This document shows positions 1 to 9,118 of a stretch of DNA of 64,000 bases, in pieces; position 1 is the stretch's first letter; each line of letters starts with the position of its first letter. The stretch covers positions 50,469 through 114,468 of the forward strand of contig NZ_JACBXA010000003.1 in assembly GCF_013870515.1 (NCBI RefSeq). The letters run 5' to 3'. Source of the stretch: Streptomyces albidus (ex Kaewkla and Franco 2022). GTDB taxonomy: Bacteria > Actinomycetota > Actinomycetes > Streptomycetales > Streptomycetaceae. Below the pieces are notes generated by a model. That model made no database searches and had not been told where the DNA came from. It worked only from the letters and a program-made list of their open reading frames with translations. Position numbers and translations under genes: made by a program.

Positions 1-91
1 GATCGCGGGCGCCGTCCTGTGGCTCGCCTCCCCCGGTGCGGCCTTCGTCGTGGGTCACGACCTGGTGATCGACGGCGGACTGAGCGCCTAG
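1..91 (+). CDS. Short-chain dehydrogenase/reductase, C-terminal end (partial)
   Basis: Only the last 29 residues are inside the window (frame from base 2, stop TAG at 89-91). They carry the typical SDR C-terminus: a WLASP helix, then GAAFVVGHDLVIDGG and a short tail. In this family that segment follows the Rossmann fold and shapes the substrate pocket; the catalytic Ser-Tyr-Lys residues would lie upstream, outside the window. The gene ends about 56 bases before the ATP-grasp gene on the same strand, so the two may be cotranscribed. Substrate cannot be told. Confidence 0.8.
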   Translation, partial: IAGAVLWLASPGAAFVVGHDLVIDGGLSA

Positions 92-146
92 GCGACGGAT
101 GACGACCGACAACGCGCCCCAGTGCGAGAGAGAGGCCCGAACACCC

Positions 147-1388
147 ATGTCCGCAACGCGTGTTGCCGTCGTCGACGGCTACTCCAGCGGGACGCACCTC
201 GTGAAGGAGCTGCTCGACCGCGGTGCCGAGGTGCTGCACATCCGCAGCAGCCCCACTCTCAACCCGTACTTCGAGGCGACGTTCCGTCCCGCCGACTACG
301 CCGAGGACCTCGGGCACGACCCTGACCCGGCGGTGCTCGCCGCCCGCCTGACCGCACTCGGAGTCCAACACGTCGTCGCGGGCACCGAGTCGGGGGTCGC
401 CCTGGCCGACCGGCTGGCGCACCTGACGGGGCTGCCCGGCAACTGCCCGGACCTCGCGACCGCGCGCCGCAGCAAGTTCCGCATGGCGGAGGTCCTGCGT
501 GCCGCCGGCCTCGACGCGCCGCGCAGCACGCTGGTGACGTCCGCCGCCGAGGCCGCGGAGTGGTTCACCGGCAGCGGCCCGGCCACGGTCGTGGTCAAGC
601 CCGTCCACAGCGCCGGCTCCGACCACGTCCTCATCTGCCGTACCGCGGCCGAGACCTCACAGGCGGCGGCGGAGGTGCTCGGCTCGGCCGACCTCTTCGG
701 CCGCCGCAACGAGTTCGCCCTGCTCCAGGAGTTCCTCGAGGGCCCGGAGTACTACGTCAACACGGTCTCCGTGGACGGCCGGCACACAGTGGTGGAGACC
801 TGGCGCTACACCAAGCACCGCACCCCGGAAGGCGCACCGATCTTCCAGTTCGAGGAGCCCGCCGACCTCGAGGACCCGACGGTGGGCAGCATCCACTCCT
901 ACGTCGCGAAGGCGCTCACCGCTCTCGGCATCCGTACCGGAGCCGGGCACAGCGAGGTCGTGCTCACCGCCCGCGGGCCCGTCCTCATCGACCCGGGTGC
1001 CCGGCTGGGCGGAGGGGTGCTGCCCTGGGTGTACGCGAAGCTCGCCGGCCACTCGCACGCGGGCCTGCTCGCCGCGAGCATCACCAACCCGGCCGAGCTG
1101 CACGCCGCCCGCCTGCCGCTGCGCTTCGAGCAGCCCATCCGCTACGTGTCCCTGGTCAACCACTTCCCCGGCACGGTCCGCGACCAGGACTGGGCGAGGC
1201 GCCTGGGCGAGTTGCCGACAGCCATGGCCGTCGCGCCGGTCGCCCGTCCCGGCGACGAACTGCCGCGCACCCGGGACCTGCTCACCTCCCCCGGCTTCCT
1301 CTACCTCACTGCCGCGACCCGGCAGCAGATCGAGGCGGACTACCGGACCATCCGCGACTGGGAGAGCCGCCCGCTGTACACGTCCTGA
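147..1388 (+). CDS. ATP-grasp domain protein (carboxylate-amine ligase type)
   Basis: The 413-residue protein has an N-terminal Rossmann-like pre-ATP-grasp domain (VAVVDGYSSG) and an ATP-grasp fold. An ATP-binding lysine lies in VVVKPVHSAG and an acidic/metal-binding segment reads LIDPGARLGGG. ATP-grasp enzymes activate a carboxylate as acyl phosphate and join it to an amine or thiol; the general layout resembles BacD-like amino-acid ligases, but the substrate is unknown. An in-frame ATG at 99 would add 16 residues, but the purine-rich GAGAGAGAGG at 126-135 is well placed only for the ATG at 147, which I chose. The SDR just upstream suggests a small biosynthetic or tailoring pair. Confidence 0.8.
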   Translation: MSATRVAVVDGYSSGTHLVKELLDRGAEVLHIRSSPTLNPYFEATFRPADYAEDLGHDPDPAVLAARLTALGVQHVVAGTESGVALADRLAHLTGLPGNCPDLATARRSKFRMAEVLRAAGLDAPRSTLVTSAAEAAEWFTGSGPATVVVKPVHSAGSDHVLICRTAAETSQAAAEVLGSADLFGRRNEFALLQEFLEGPEYYVNTVSVDGRHTVVETWRYTKHRTPEGAPIFQFEEPADLEDPTVGSIHSYVAKALTALGIRTGAGHSEVVLTARGPVLIDPGARLGGGVLPWVYAKLAGHSHAGLLAASITNPAELHAARLPLRFEQPIRYVSLVNHFPGTVRDQDWARRLGELPTAMAVAPVARPGDELPRTRDLLTSPGFLYLTAATRQQIEADYRTIRDWESRPLYTS

Positions 1389-1893
1389 CGTGATGAACCG
1401 TCACAGGCGCGCTGCTGATCAGCACTCCTGCTTGCCCTCACCGAGGGGCGAGGGCGTACGGCAACCGAGGGCAGGTGCCCGTGCCGTTCCACCTCGCAGG
1501 CGGCGGAGTTCGTGCGGGAGCCTGCCGCGTTCCGCGGTGATCGCGTGTCGGGACGATGTGCGGCTCGGCCGGCGACGTGAGTGGTCAAGGTATCTCAATT
1601 GAACCCCCGCAGCAGGCCAGTTGAACAGGCAATGTGGCATGCAGTGACAAGTCGTCACCCGAGCCCGAGCGGACGGTGGTACTGTCCGGCCCGCCCGTTG
1701 ATTGCCGTAGGGGTTTGAATCGCCCTGCACATTTCGAAGGTTGTCCTTATTCATGCCAGAGTGTTGCGCGATGCCCCTAAGGCTCACCCGCTGTCGTAGC
1801 GGCGAAATACCCGGCCCCTGTGGTTTGTACGGCCCGTCAGGTATCCGTGTATCACCGGCTGTTGATCCTCGGACCCGGTGACGGAGCCACTCA
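1389..1893. other. 505-base intergenic region upstream of the sensor-kinase operon
   Basis: No convincing gene is seen. The stretch must hold the end of the ATP-grasp unit and the promoter of the downstream sensor operon. A short dyad, GTGAC-AAGTC-GTCAC (1644-1658), is the only symmetrical element that stands out. It resembles a GTGA/TCAC cyclic-AMP-receptor-type site but has a 7-base centre instead of 6, so I do not call it an operator. Local A/T content rises between about 1600 and 1760, as is usual for a Streptomyces promoter region. Confidence 0.4.
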
Positions 1894-4476
1894 GTGAGAA
1901 TCTACCGTCGCCTGTTCTTATTGGTCGCGGTGCCGCTTGCGGTGGCCGTCACCTTCTCCGTACTCGCCCTCGCCCCCTCGGGGCAGCAGGCGCTGCAAGC
2001 TCATCGGCTGGCCAACATGGTCGAAGCCGCAGCCGCCGCCAACGAGCTGGTCTACAAGCTGCAGGGTGAGCGCACGGCTGCCACCGCACTGGTCTCGGGC
2101 CAGGGCGACGAGGCCAGCTTCCGTAAGACCGCCAATGCCACCGGCGAGAGCATCGACACCTTCCGTGGCAAGCGCGAACAGCTGTCAGACGTGCCTGAGA
2201 ACGCCCAGGAAGCGCTGGATCGTGTCGACCGGTCAGTGAAGCAACTGCCCACCGTCCACGCGCAGGTTCGCTCTGGCAGCAGCTCACTCTCCGCGCTGAC
2301 CTTCAGCTATCGGATCATCATCGCCGATCTGGTCGCGTACCGCGAAGGCATAGCCCAGGCCGAGGGAGTGGACGCGAACATCGCCGACCAGATCCGCGCC
2401 GACGCCGCCCTCTCCGAGGCCACCGAGCACATGGGCCAGCAGCAGGTGACGGTGCTTCAGGCGCTGGCCGGCGGGGGGTTCACGCCCGCCTCACAGCGTA
2501 CGTTCGAGGCGACCAGGCTCGGATACACCGAGTCGACAGGCACGATGTTCGACATCGGCCCGCAGGAATGGCGTACCTGGCTGGAGAAGGGCGTCTACGG
2601 CCCCAAGGCTCTCGCAGCGCAGCGCCTCGAGGACCAGGTGAGCCGCACTCAGGTCAACACGGAACTCTCGATCTCCTCGGACACCTGGCAGGAAGCCACC
2701 TCCGGCCGGCTGTCGCTGCTGCGCTCGGTGGAGCAGCGGATCGACGACTCCGTCATCAGCACGGTGAAGGACAAGCGCACCGAGCTGATCTGGTGGGCCG
2801 TCGGCGAGGCCCTCATCGTGTTGTTGACGCTGGTCGGCACCGTCTTCGTCGCCTCCCGCCTGGGCCGCGTGATGATCCGCCGGCTGCGGGACCTGCGTGA
2901 CGCCGCGAACGACATGGCGTACAAGCGGCTGCCCCAGGTCACCGCGGAACTCTCCCAGCCCGGCGCGCTCAGCGGTGCCACGCCTGATCAGGTCGCCCGA
3001 CGCGCGGGCAAGCCGGTCACCACCACCGGCGAGGACGAGATCGGGGAGGTCGGCGAGGCGTTCAACTCCGTGCACCACGAGGCCGTACGGCTGGCCGCGG
3101 AGCAGTCCGACGCGCAGGACCAGTTCGCCGAGACGCTGGTGACCGTGGCCCGCCGTGGTGCGCAGCTGACCAGCGTGATGGTCTCCGAGCTGGACGTGAT
3201 GCAGCGCGACGAGGCCACTCCTGAGCGGATGAAGCTGCTCTTCGCGCTCGACCACCTTGCGAACCGCATGGAGCGCAACACCAACAACCTGCTGGTCCTC
3301 GGCGGTTCCGGGCACGGGCGCGCACGCACCAGTGACGTGTCGTGCTCCACGGTGATCATGGTGGCGGCCCAGCAGATCGAGCAGTTCGACCGGGTGGAGA
3401 CCGGCGTCGTCCAGCCCGGTATCGACATCGCCGCCCGCGCCGTACACGATCTGGCGCACATCCTGGCCGAGCTGCTCGACAACGCCACTCGCTACTCGCC
3501 GCCGGAGAAGACCGTCGGGGTCGCGGCCTGGCGACTGTGGGACCGCGCCGTCGTGCAGGTCGTCGACGACGGCGTAGGCATCAAGCCCGAGCGGCGCGCC
3601 GAACTCAACTCCGCCCTCTCCGAGCCGCAGACGCGGATCGGGGGCGTGCGGTCCATGGGTCTGCACGTGGTGGCTCAACTGGCCGCGCGGCACGGCATCG
3701 CGGTCGAGCTGCGTGCTTCGGAGAGTCCCGGCACCATAGCCGAGGTCATGCTCCCCGCCAGCGTGCTCGGCTCCGCTCCCCCGCACGAGGCGCCGGAGTT
3801 GCCGCAGGGCGCGCGGTCCGGCCATGCGGACGGGGCGCCTTCCCATGCCGGAGCGGTCGAGTTCGCCGCCGGGCCCGCCGGATCGCCCGTGAGGGAGACC
3901 GACGCCTCAGGGCTTGACGCGCCGATGACTCCGGATGGGAGCGGTCGGCCCATGCCTCACCCGGCCGACGCCTCGGCGAGTCGGACGGCGGAGAACTACG
4001 ACGACTACAGCGCCACCGCCGGCAAAGAGGGCCGGGAGACGGCTCACACCCATGACGGGACCATGCAGCTGGGGAAGGTGCGGCCGTCCGGCGCCCGTGC
4101 ACAGTTCAGGTCCACGACGGAGAGGCCGGCACCACGTCCGCAAGGTGGGGAGGAGCGGGCAGGTGCGCGGTCCGAGCCGGAGCCCTCGCAGACCGCCGGG
4201 GTGAGTGCCGCGGGACTGCCCGTACGTCGGCGCAAGCCAGCGGACGGGCAACAGCGGGTACGCGCCCGGGACGACGGTGGGGACGGAGCAGGGGCGGCCA
4301 CCGCGTCCAGGCCTCGGTCCTCGCCCCGCCGCCGGGACTCCCGCCAGATCTCCGACATCCTGACCGCCTATTCGCAAGGCATCAACAGGAGCACGAGTCG
4401 CCGAGAGCGCTCTGCCCCCTCGAATCCCCGCGGTTCGAAGAATGGGAATGCCGACGACACTCAACGGAATGCGTGA
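1894..4476 (+). CDS. Nitrate/nitrite-type sensor histidine-kinase-like protein (CvnA-like)
   Basis: This 860-residue membrane protein has a first membrane helix (about 7-28), an extracellular helical domain of the nitrate/nitrite-sensing (NIT) type (about 40-290), a second helix (about 299-321), a HAMP linker, a dimerisation segment with LDHLANRM (His454), and a HATPase domain with ELLDNAT and DDGVGI boxes. A long Pro/Arg/charged tail (about 610-860) is probably disordered. This is the architecture of CvnA, the sensor-like protein of actinobacterial conservons. The GTG start has GGAG about 8 bases upstream. The stop overlaps the roadblock gene in a GTGA, so the two are translationally coupled. 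The usual CvnC (DUF742) and CvnD (GTPase) genes do not follow; an ABC importer does. Confidence 0.88.
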   Translation: MRIYRRLFLLVAVPLAVAVTFSVLALAPSGQQALQAHRLANMVEAAAAANELVYKLQGERTAATALVSGQGDEASFRKTANATGESIDTFRGKREQLSDVPENAQEALDRVDRSVKQLPTVHAQVRSGSSSLSALTFSYRIIIADLVAYREGIAQAEGVDANIADQIRADAALSEATEHMGQQQVTVLQALAGGGFTPASQRTFEATRLGYTESTGTMFDIGPQEWRTWLEKGVYGPKALAAQRLEDQVSRTQVNTELSISSDTWQEATSGRLSLLRSVEQRIDDSVISTVKDKRTELIWWAVGEALIVLLTLVGTVFVASRLGRVMIRRLRDLRDAANDMAYKRLPQVTAELSQPGALSGATPDQVARRAGKPVTTTGEDEIGEVGEAFNSVHHEAVRLAAEQSDAQDQFAETLVTVARRGAQLTSVMVSELDVMQRDEATPERMKLLFALDHLANRMERNTNNLLVLGGSGHGRARTSDVSCSTVIMVAAQQIEQFDRVETGVVQPGIDIAARAVHDLAHILAELLDNATRYSPPEKTVGVAAWRLWDRAVVQVVDDGVGIKPERRAELNSALSEPQTRIGGVRSMGLHVVAQLAARHGIAVELRASESPGTIAEVMLPASVLGSAPPHEAPELPQGARSGHADGAPSHAGAVEFAAGPAGSPVRETDASGLDAPMTPDGSGRPMPHPADASASRTAENYDDYSATAGKEGRETAHTHDGTMQLGKVRPSGARAQFRSTTERPAPRPQGGEERAGARSEPEPSQTAGVSAAGLPVRRRKPADGQQRVRARDDGGDGAGAATASRPRSSPRRRDSRQISDILTAYSQGINRSTSRRERSAPSNPRGSKNGNADDTQRNA

Positions 4477-4880
4477 TGATCCGATCTGATCTGAACTGGC
4501 TGCTGAACGACTTCGCACGGCGGCTTCCGGAAGTCACCCACGCAGTCGCCGTTTCCGTGGACGGGCTGGCGCTCGCCTTCACCGGCATCCCCCGCGATGA
4601 CGCCGACCGGCTGGCCGCGATCGCGTCCGGCATCGTCAGCCTGCTCTCCGGTGCCGCTGAACTGACGCAGACGGACCCCGTCGAGCACAGCCTGACCGCC
4701 ATGGAAGGCGGCTACATGTTCTCCATGGCGGTCTCCGGCGGGGCGTCGCTTCTGGTGTGCACCACAAGGGAGGCGGACATCGGGGAGGTCAGCTTCATGA
4801 TGTCGGAGCTGATCAACCAGGTCGGAGACGCGTTGTCGCCGGAGGCCCGGGACGGCGACCGCCAGGCCGCGTCCAGCTGA
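4473..4880 (+). CDS. Roadblock/LC7 domain protein (CvnB-like)
   Basis: The 135-residue protein begins LNWLLNDFARRLPEV and continues with SVDGLALAF and a GGYMFSMAVSGGASLLV strand pair, the compact alpha/beta fold of Roadblock/LC7 proteins. In actinobacterial conservons such proteins bind the sensor kinase and modulate a partner GTPase. Here the gene overlaps the sensor-kinase stop by 4 bases (GTG at 4473; an ATG at 4476 is an alternative). No GTPase gene follows, so its partner may be the kinase itself or a GTPase encoded elsewhere. Acidic C-terminal tail; no membrane segment. Confidence 0.88.
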   Translation: MMIRSDLNWLLNDFARRLPEVTHAVAVSVDGLALAFTGIPRDDADRLAAIASGIVSLLSGAAELTQTDPVEHSLTAMEGGYMFSMAVSGGASLLVCTTREADIGEVSFMMSELINQVGDALSPEARDGDRQAASS

Positions 4881-4943
4881 GCCGTTCCACAGCCCTCCCC
4901 CCCCCCTTTGCCCCACCCGTATATCAATCCAACGGAGACCTGA

Positions 4944-6146
4944 ATGTTCAACGCACGCATCGTGCGCGGCCAGAGAATACGGACCGCCTGCGCGGTGGCC
5001 CTCACACTCGCGGTGACTGCCACCGCGGGGTGCAGCGGCGAAAGCAGTTCCGACGAGGACACCGTGACGGTCGGCCTGCTGTCCTCGCTGTCCGGTGTCT
5101 ACAAGCCGGTGGGCACCGAGACGAGGGACGGCTTCAAGCTCTATCTGGACACGCACGACGGCAAGTTGGGCGGGCGCAAGATCGATCTGAAGGTCGCCGA
5201 CGAGGGTGACGGCCCGCCGACGGCGCTGCCGGCGGCGAAGAAGCTGATCCAGAAGGACCAGGTCGACGTCATGACCGGCGTCACCGGCGGCGGATCCGTC
5301 AAGGCGATGCTTCCCCTCGTACAGCGCAACAAGATTCCGCTGGTGGGATCGAACGCCCGTCCCCCGGTCGAGGACGGCGAATACGTCTGGCACACCAGTT
5401 ACATGTCGGACGAGCCCGGCGCGGCCATCGCGAAGCACATCAAGACGACGGTGGACGGACCGGTCTACGCGATCGGCCCGGACTACCAGGGCGGCCACGA
5501 CCAAATGCGCGGCTTCACCACGGCCTTCGACAAGACCGGCGGGGAACTGGCCAACGCGGACGGCAAGACGACCTGGACGCCCTTCCCCAAGACCACCAAC
5601 TTCGCGCCGTACCTCTCCAAGATCGCGGAGTCCGGAGCCAAGGCCGTCTACTGCTTCTACGCTGGCAAGGCCGCCATCGACTTCGTGAAGCAGTACGCCG
5701 AGTCCGATGCCGCGGATCTCCCGCTCTACTCCCCCGGGTTCCTCACCGAAGGCTCCACCCTGCCCGCCCAGGGCAAGGCGGCCGACGACATCTACTCGGT
5801 GCTCAACTACTCCGCCGACTTGGACAACGACGCCAACCGGAAGTTCGTCTCCGACTGGACGGCCAAGCACGACGCGCCTCCCACGAGTTACGCGGAGGCC
5901 TCGTACGACGCCGCAGCGACGCTGGACAAGGCGATCGGGGAAGCCGCCAAGAAGGGCGAGGTGAACTCCGAGACGATCAACAAGGCCATCGCCGGCCTCG
6001 GCAAGATCGACAGCCCGCGCGGCACCTGGGAGTACAGCGAGAAGACGCACACACCCGTGCAGCAGTGGTACCTGAGGCAGGTACGCCCCGACGGCAAGCA
6101 GCTGGCGAACGTCGTCGTCAAGGACTTGTCGACGCTCGGCAGCTGA
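4944..6146 (+). CDS. ABC transporter substrate-binding lipoprotein (branched-chain amino acid/amide family)
   Basis: The 400-residue protein starts with a lipoprotein signal peptide: a basic N-terminus, a hydrophobic stretch, and the lipobox TAGC, which places Cys at about residue 30. The mature part opens with TVTVGLLSSLSG and follows the type I periplasmic-binding fold (Peripla_BP_6) used for Leu/Ile/Val, urea and short amides. It should be tethered outside the membrane and feed the permease encoded 2 bases downstream. GGAG lies 8 bases before the ATG. The ligand is not evident; coupling to a NIT-type sensor hints at a nitrogen compound, which is inference. Confidence 0.9.
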   Translation: MFNARIVRGQRIRTACAVALTLAVTATAGCSGESSSDEDTVTVGLLSSLSGVYKPVGTETRDGFKLYLDTHDGKLGGRKIDLKVADEGDGPPTALPAAKKLIQKDQVDVMTGVTGGGSVKAMLPLVQRNKIPLVGSNARPPVEDGEYVWHTSYMSDEPGAAIAKHIKTTVDGPVYAIGPDYQGGHDQMRGFTTAFDKTGGELANADGKTTWTPFPKTTNFAPYLSKIAESGAKAVYCFYAGKAAIDFVKQYAESDAADLPLYSPGFLTEGSTLPAQGKAADDIYSVLNYSADLDNDANRKFVSDWTAKHDAPPTSYAEASYDAAATLDKAIGEAAKKGEVNSETINKAIAGLGKIDSPRGTWEYSEKTHTPVQQWYLRQVRPDGKQLANVVVKDLSTLGS

Positions 6147-6147
6147 C

Positions 6148-8181
6148 GTGAACGTACTTGATGCGCAGCTCGTTCCGGCGGTCGACGGCGTGGCCTACGG
6201 GCTGCTGCTGTTCGTCGTCGCCGCCGGTCTGAGCCTGGCCTTCGGTACCGCCGGCGTGCTGAACCTCTCCCACGGCACGCTGTACGCCATCGGGGCTTAC
6301 ACGGGTGCCGAGTTGAGCGACGGCACCTGGGCGGGCCTGCTCCTCGGGCTGGCCACGGGTACGGCGGTGGCCGGGACGGCGGGGATCCTGCTGGCAGTGC
6401 TCACCACTCCGCTGGTGCGACGCGGCCATCTCGCGCAGGCGCTGCTGACCTTCGGGCTGGCGCTGATCGGCGGCAACCTGCTCATCGAGTACTTCGGTTC
6501 CGACGCGATACCCGTGCGGATACCCGAGGCGCTGGACCAGTCGGTGACCCTGCTCGGGCACCGCTACCCGGCCTACCGGCTGGGGTTCATCGTCATGGCG
6601 CTGCTGCTCGCGGCGTTCGGCACCTGGGTGCTGACGCGTACCCGCGCCGGGGCGGCCGTACGGGCCGCGGCCGACGACTCGCAGATGCTGGCGACCACCG
6701 GCCGCAGCCCGGGGGCGGTGCACACCGGAGTACTCGCCGCCGCCGGTGCGTTGGCCGGGGCGGCCGGGGTGCTCGGCGCGCCGATCATCGGCCCGGGCCC
6801 TGACACCGGTGACACGGTACTGATGCTGTCCCTGGTGGTCGTGGTGCTCGGCGGGCTGCGGTCCCTGTGGGCCACCCTGTTCGCCGCCATCGCCGTGGGT
6901 GAGGTGCAGTCCCTCGGGGTCTCGCTGGCTGCGGACTGGGCGCCGTACCTGCTCTTCGCCGCCATGGCCCTGGTGTTGACCATACGGGCGCACCGCAGCG
7001 CGGTGCCCGCGGCCGCCGGCCACGACGCCGACGCAGCATCGGCCACCGACCCGGTCGCCCGGCTGCTGCGCCGGCTCGGCCCCGCCCGAGAGCCACGGGC
7101 CGATTCCGCGCAACGACAGCAGACTCCGAAGAGGGCGGAGAGCTCGGGTCAACCGGACCCGGCCACCGGCTCGCGACGTACGGCACAGGTCGCCGGACTC
7201 AGGTCCAAGTCGCTCCCCCGGCCGGTCCGGCAGGTCGCACCAGGACTCGTACTCCTGGTGGCGCTCATTCCGCTGCCGGTGCTGCTGTCCCCCTACGCCC
7301 TCTCACTGGTCGGCTATGCGCTGGCGTTGGGACTGCTCGCGGTCAGCGTCACCGTGCTGACCGGCTACGCGGGTCTTCCCACTCTGGGGCAGGCCGCTCC
7401 GTTCGCCGTGGGCGCCTACACCACGGCGCTGCTCGCCGGCGCCGGCTGGACGGTGGGACCGGTCCAGGTGCTCGCCTCCGCGACAGCCGCCGCGTTGTTC
7501 GCGCTGGTCACCGCTCCTGCGGTGATACGCGCCCGGGGCACGACCGTGCTGATGATCACGCTCGCCATCGGGGAGTTGACCGTCGTCGCCGCAGGCGAGC
7601 TCAAGTCCGTCACCGGCGGCACCGAGGGGCTCATCGACTTCCCGCCGACCCAGGCACTGTGGGGCGGCGAACCATTGATCGACGAGAGCCCTGCCTACAA
7701 CTACAGCCTCGTCGTGGCGGCCTGTGCCATCGCGCTCACCCTGTTCTTCCTGCGCTCGCCTGCCGGGAAGCTGCTGATCGGTACGCGTGAGGCCGAGGCC
7801 CGCATGCGCGCCTCCGGCCACCCCGTGGCCCGCTACCTCCTGCTCGCCTACATCGGGGCGGGGGCCCTCGCCGGCATCGGCGGCTCGATGCTGACCACCG
7901 TGCAGGCGTACATCTCACCGGCGGACGTCGGCTTCGAGATCGCCGCATTCGCACTGCTGGCGGCGGTCATCGGCGGGACCCACTCGGTGCTCGGCGCGAT
8001 GTTCGGAGCCGGGCTCATCGTCTTCATCCGGGACTGGCTCTCCGCGTCCTGGCCGGGCCACGGCCCGTTCTTGCTGGGCGTGCTCTTCGTCGTCACCGTC
8101 TATCTGCTGCCGCGCGGCCTCGCCGGGCTGCGCCCTCCGATCCAGAACCGCTGGTTCCGGGCACTCAGGGGCACCGCATGA
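6148..8181 (+). CDS. Fused ABC permease (LivH-LivM-like halves in one chain)
   Basis: This 677-residue, very hydrophobic protein corresponds to two branched-chain-amino-acid permease subunits joined head to tail. Residues about 1-290 resemble LivH (for example AFGTAGVLNLSHG). A hydrophilic, Pro/Arg/Gln-rich linker spans about 290-355. The second half resembles LivM (for example LTGYAGLPTLGQAAPFAVGAY and the GGTHSVLGAMFGAG loop). Both halves would form the membrane channel served by the lipoprotein upstream and the two ATPases downstream. GTG start 1 base after the lipoprotein stop. Single-chain permeases of this family occur in actinobacteria, so the fusion is not a sequencing artefact by itself. 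Confidence 0.9.
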   Translation: MNVLDAQLVPAVDGVAYGLLLFVVAAGLSLAFGTAGVLNLSHGTLYAIGAYTGAELSDGTWAGLLLGLATGTAVAGTAGILLAVLTTPLVRRGHLAQALLTFGLALIGGNLLIEYFGSDAIPVRIPEALDQSVTLLGHRYPAYRLGFIVMALLLAAFGTWVLTRTRAGAAVRAAADDSQMLATTGRSPGAVHTGVLAAAGALAGAAGVLGAPIIGPGPDTGDTVLMLSLVVVVLGGLRSLWATLFAAIAVGEVQSLGVSLAADWAPYLLFAAMALVLTIRAHRSAVPAAAGHDADAASATDPVARLLRRLGPAREPRADSAQRQQTPKRAESSGQPDPATGSRRTAQVAGLRSKSLPRPVRQVAPGLVLLVALIPLPVLLSPYALSLVGYALALGLLAVSVTVLTGYAGLPTLGQAAPFAVGAYTTALLAGAGWTVGPVQVLASATAAALFALVTAPAVIRARGTTVLMITLAIGELTVVAAGELKSVTGGTEGLIDFPPTQALWGGEPLIDESPAYNYSLVVAACAIALTLFFLRSPAGKLLIGTREAEARMRASGHPVARYLLLAYIGAGALAGIGGSMLTTVQAYISPADVGFEIAAFALLAAVIGGTHSVLGAMFGAGLIVFIRDWLSASWPGHGPFLLGVLFVVTVYLLPRGLAGLRPPIQNRWFRALRGTA

Positions 8182-8254
8182 CACGCAACCACCCTCGACC
8201 CCGCTGCGCGCTTTCCACGGCGAGCCGCCCCGGCGCGCGCCTCATGGTGATTCC

Positions 8255-9112
8255 GTGCTGACGCTCTCCCACCTCACCCGCCGGTACGGCAGTCTCATCG
8301 CTGTGGACGACGTGAGCCTGAGGCTGCCCGCCGGCGCCCGCCACGCCGTGATCGGCCCCAACGGCGCCGGCAAGACCACCCTGTTGAACCTCATCGCCGG
8401 CACTGACCGTGCGGACAGCGGCCAGATCCTGCTGGCTGCCGCGGACCGGTCAAGCGGCAAGGACCGAGCGGACGGCGCCGAGGGCGCGATCGACTCGGCC
8501 GACGCCGACATCACCCGTATGGCAGCCGCCCGGCGTAGCCGGCTGGGCATCGCCCGCAGCTACCAACAGCCGTCCGTCATCGCGGGGTTGACCGTACTGG
8601 ACAACATCATGCTGGCCGGCTGGCGGCATCACCGCGCGGGCCGAGCCGCCTGGCGGCGACCTTCCCGCAGACGGCTGCTGCGGGAACTCGCGCTGAACCG
8701 GCTGGACACCGTCGGCCTGGCCGAACTCGCGGACCAGCCGGCCGGTGGGCTGTCGCACGGTCAGCGCCGGATGCTCGATATCGCCGCCGCGATGGCCGGG
8801 CAACCACGGCTGTTGCTGCTGGACGAGCCCGCAGCTGGGCTGACCGACCGCGATATCGGCCGCCTGGTCGGACTGCTCCGGGACATCCCGGCGGAGGTCG
8901 CCCTGCTACTGGTGGAGCATCACATCGAGGTGGTGACCGAACTCGCGGACACGGTCACTGTGTTGGCCGCGGGCGGCGTACTGGTGAACGGCAGCACCCA
9001 GGAAGCACTCAGCCACCCGGAAGTCCGCGAGATCTACCTGGACACCGTCCCCGCCTCCGTCGAGGCGCCGACGCGCAGTGGCTCCGGGCCCGTGACCGGC
9101 GCGAGAGGATGA
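8255..9112 (+). CDS. ABC transporter ATP-binding protein (LivG-like)
   Basis: The 285-residue ATPase has Walker A GPNGAGKTT near residue 35, a signature LSHGQ, Walker B LLLLDEPAAGL and a following switch His in VEHH. It resembles LivG, one of the two ATPases of branched-chain-type importers. A GTG start is required, because the nearer ATG and GTG codons upstream run into stops. The 73-base gap after the permease holds no gene. One insertion (about residues 60-85, Ser/Asp/Ala-rich) between Walker A and the Q-loop is longer than usual. Confidence 0.9.
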   Translation: MLTLSHLTRRYGSLIAVDDVSLRLPAGARHAVIGPNGAGKTTLLNLIAGTDRADSGQILLAAADRSSGKDRADGAEGAIDSADADITRMAAARRSRLGIARSYQQPSVIAGLTVLDNIMLAGWRHHRAGRAAWRRPSRRRLLRELALNRLDTVGLAELADQPAGGLSHGQRRMLDIAAAMAGQPRLLLLDEPAAGLTDRDIGRLVGLLRDIPAEVALLLVEHHIEVVTELADTVTVLAAGGVLVNGSTQEALSHPEVREIYLDTVPASVEAPTRSGSGPVTGARG

Positions 9113-9118
9113 CCGCGG

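Noticed and set aside
1644..1658. GTGAC/GTCAC dyad upstream of the sensor kinase as a cyclic-AMP-receptor site
   Set aside because: The centre is 7 bases instead of 6, and the arms are short enough to arise by chance.
2491..3846. Minus-strand open frame of 451 codons inside the sensor-kinase gene
   Set aside because: Shadow of the sense gene; the sense strand carries clear NIT, HAMP and HATPase features.
4461..6050. Long minus-strand open frame (529 codons) opposite the roadblock and lipoprotein genes
   Set aside because: It is antisense to well-supported genes, rich in Val/Arg/Gly/His as expected from reading high-G+C codons backwards, and has no domain resemblance.
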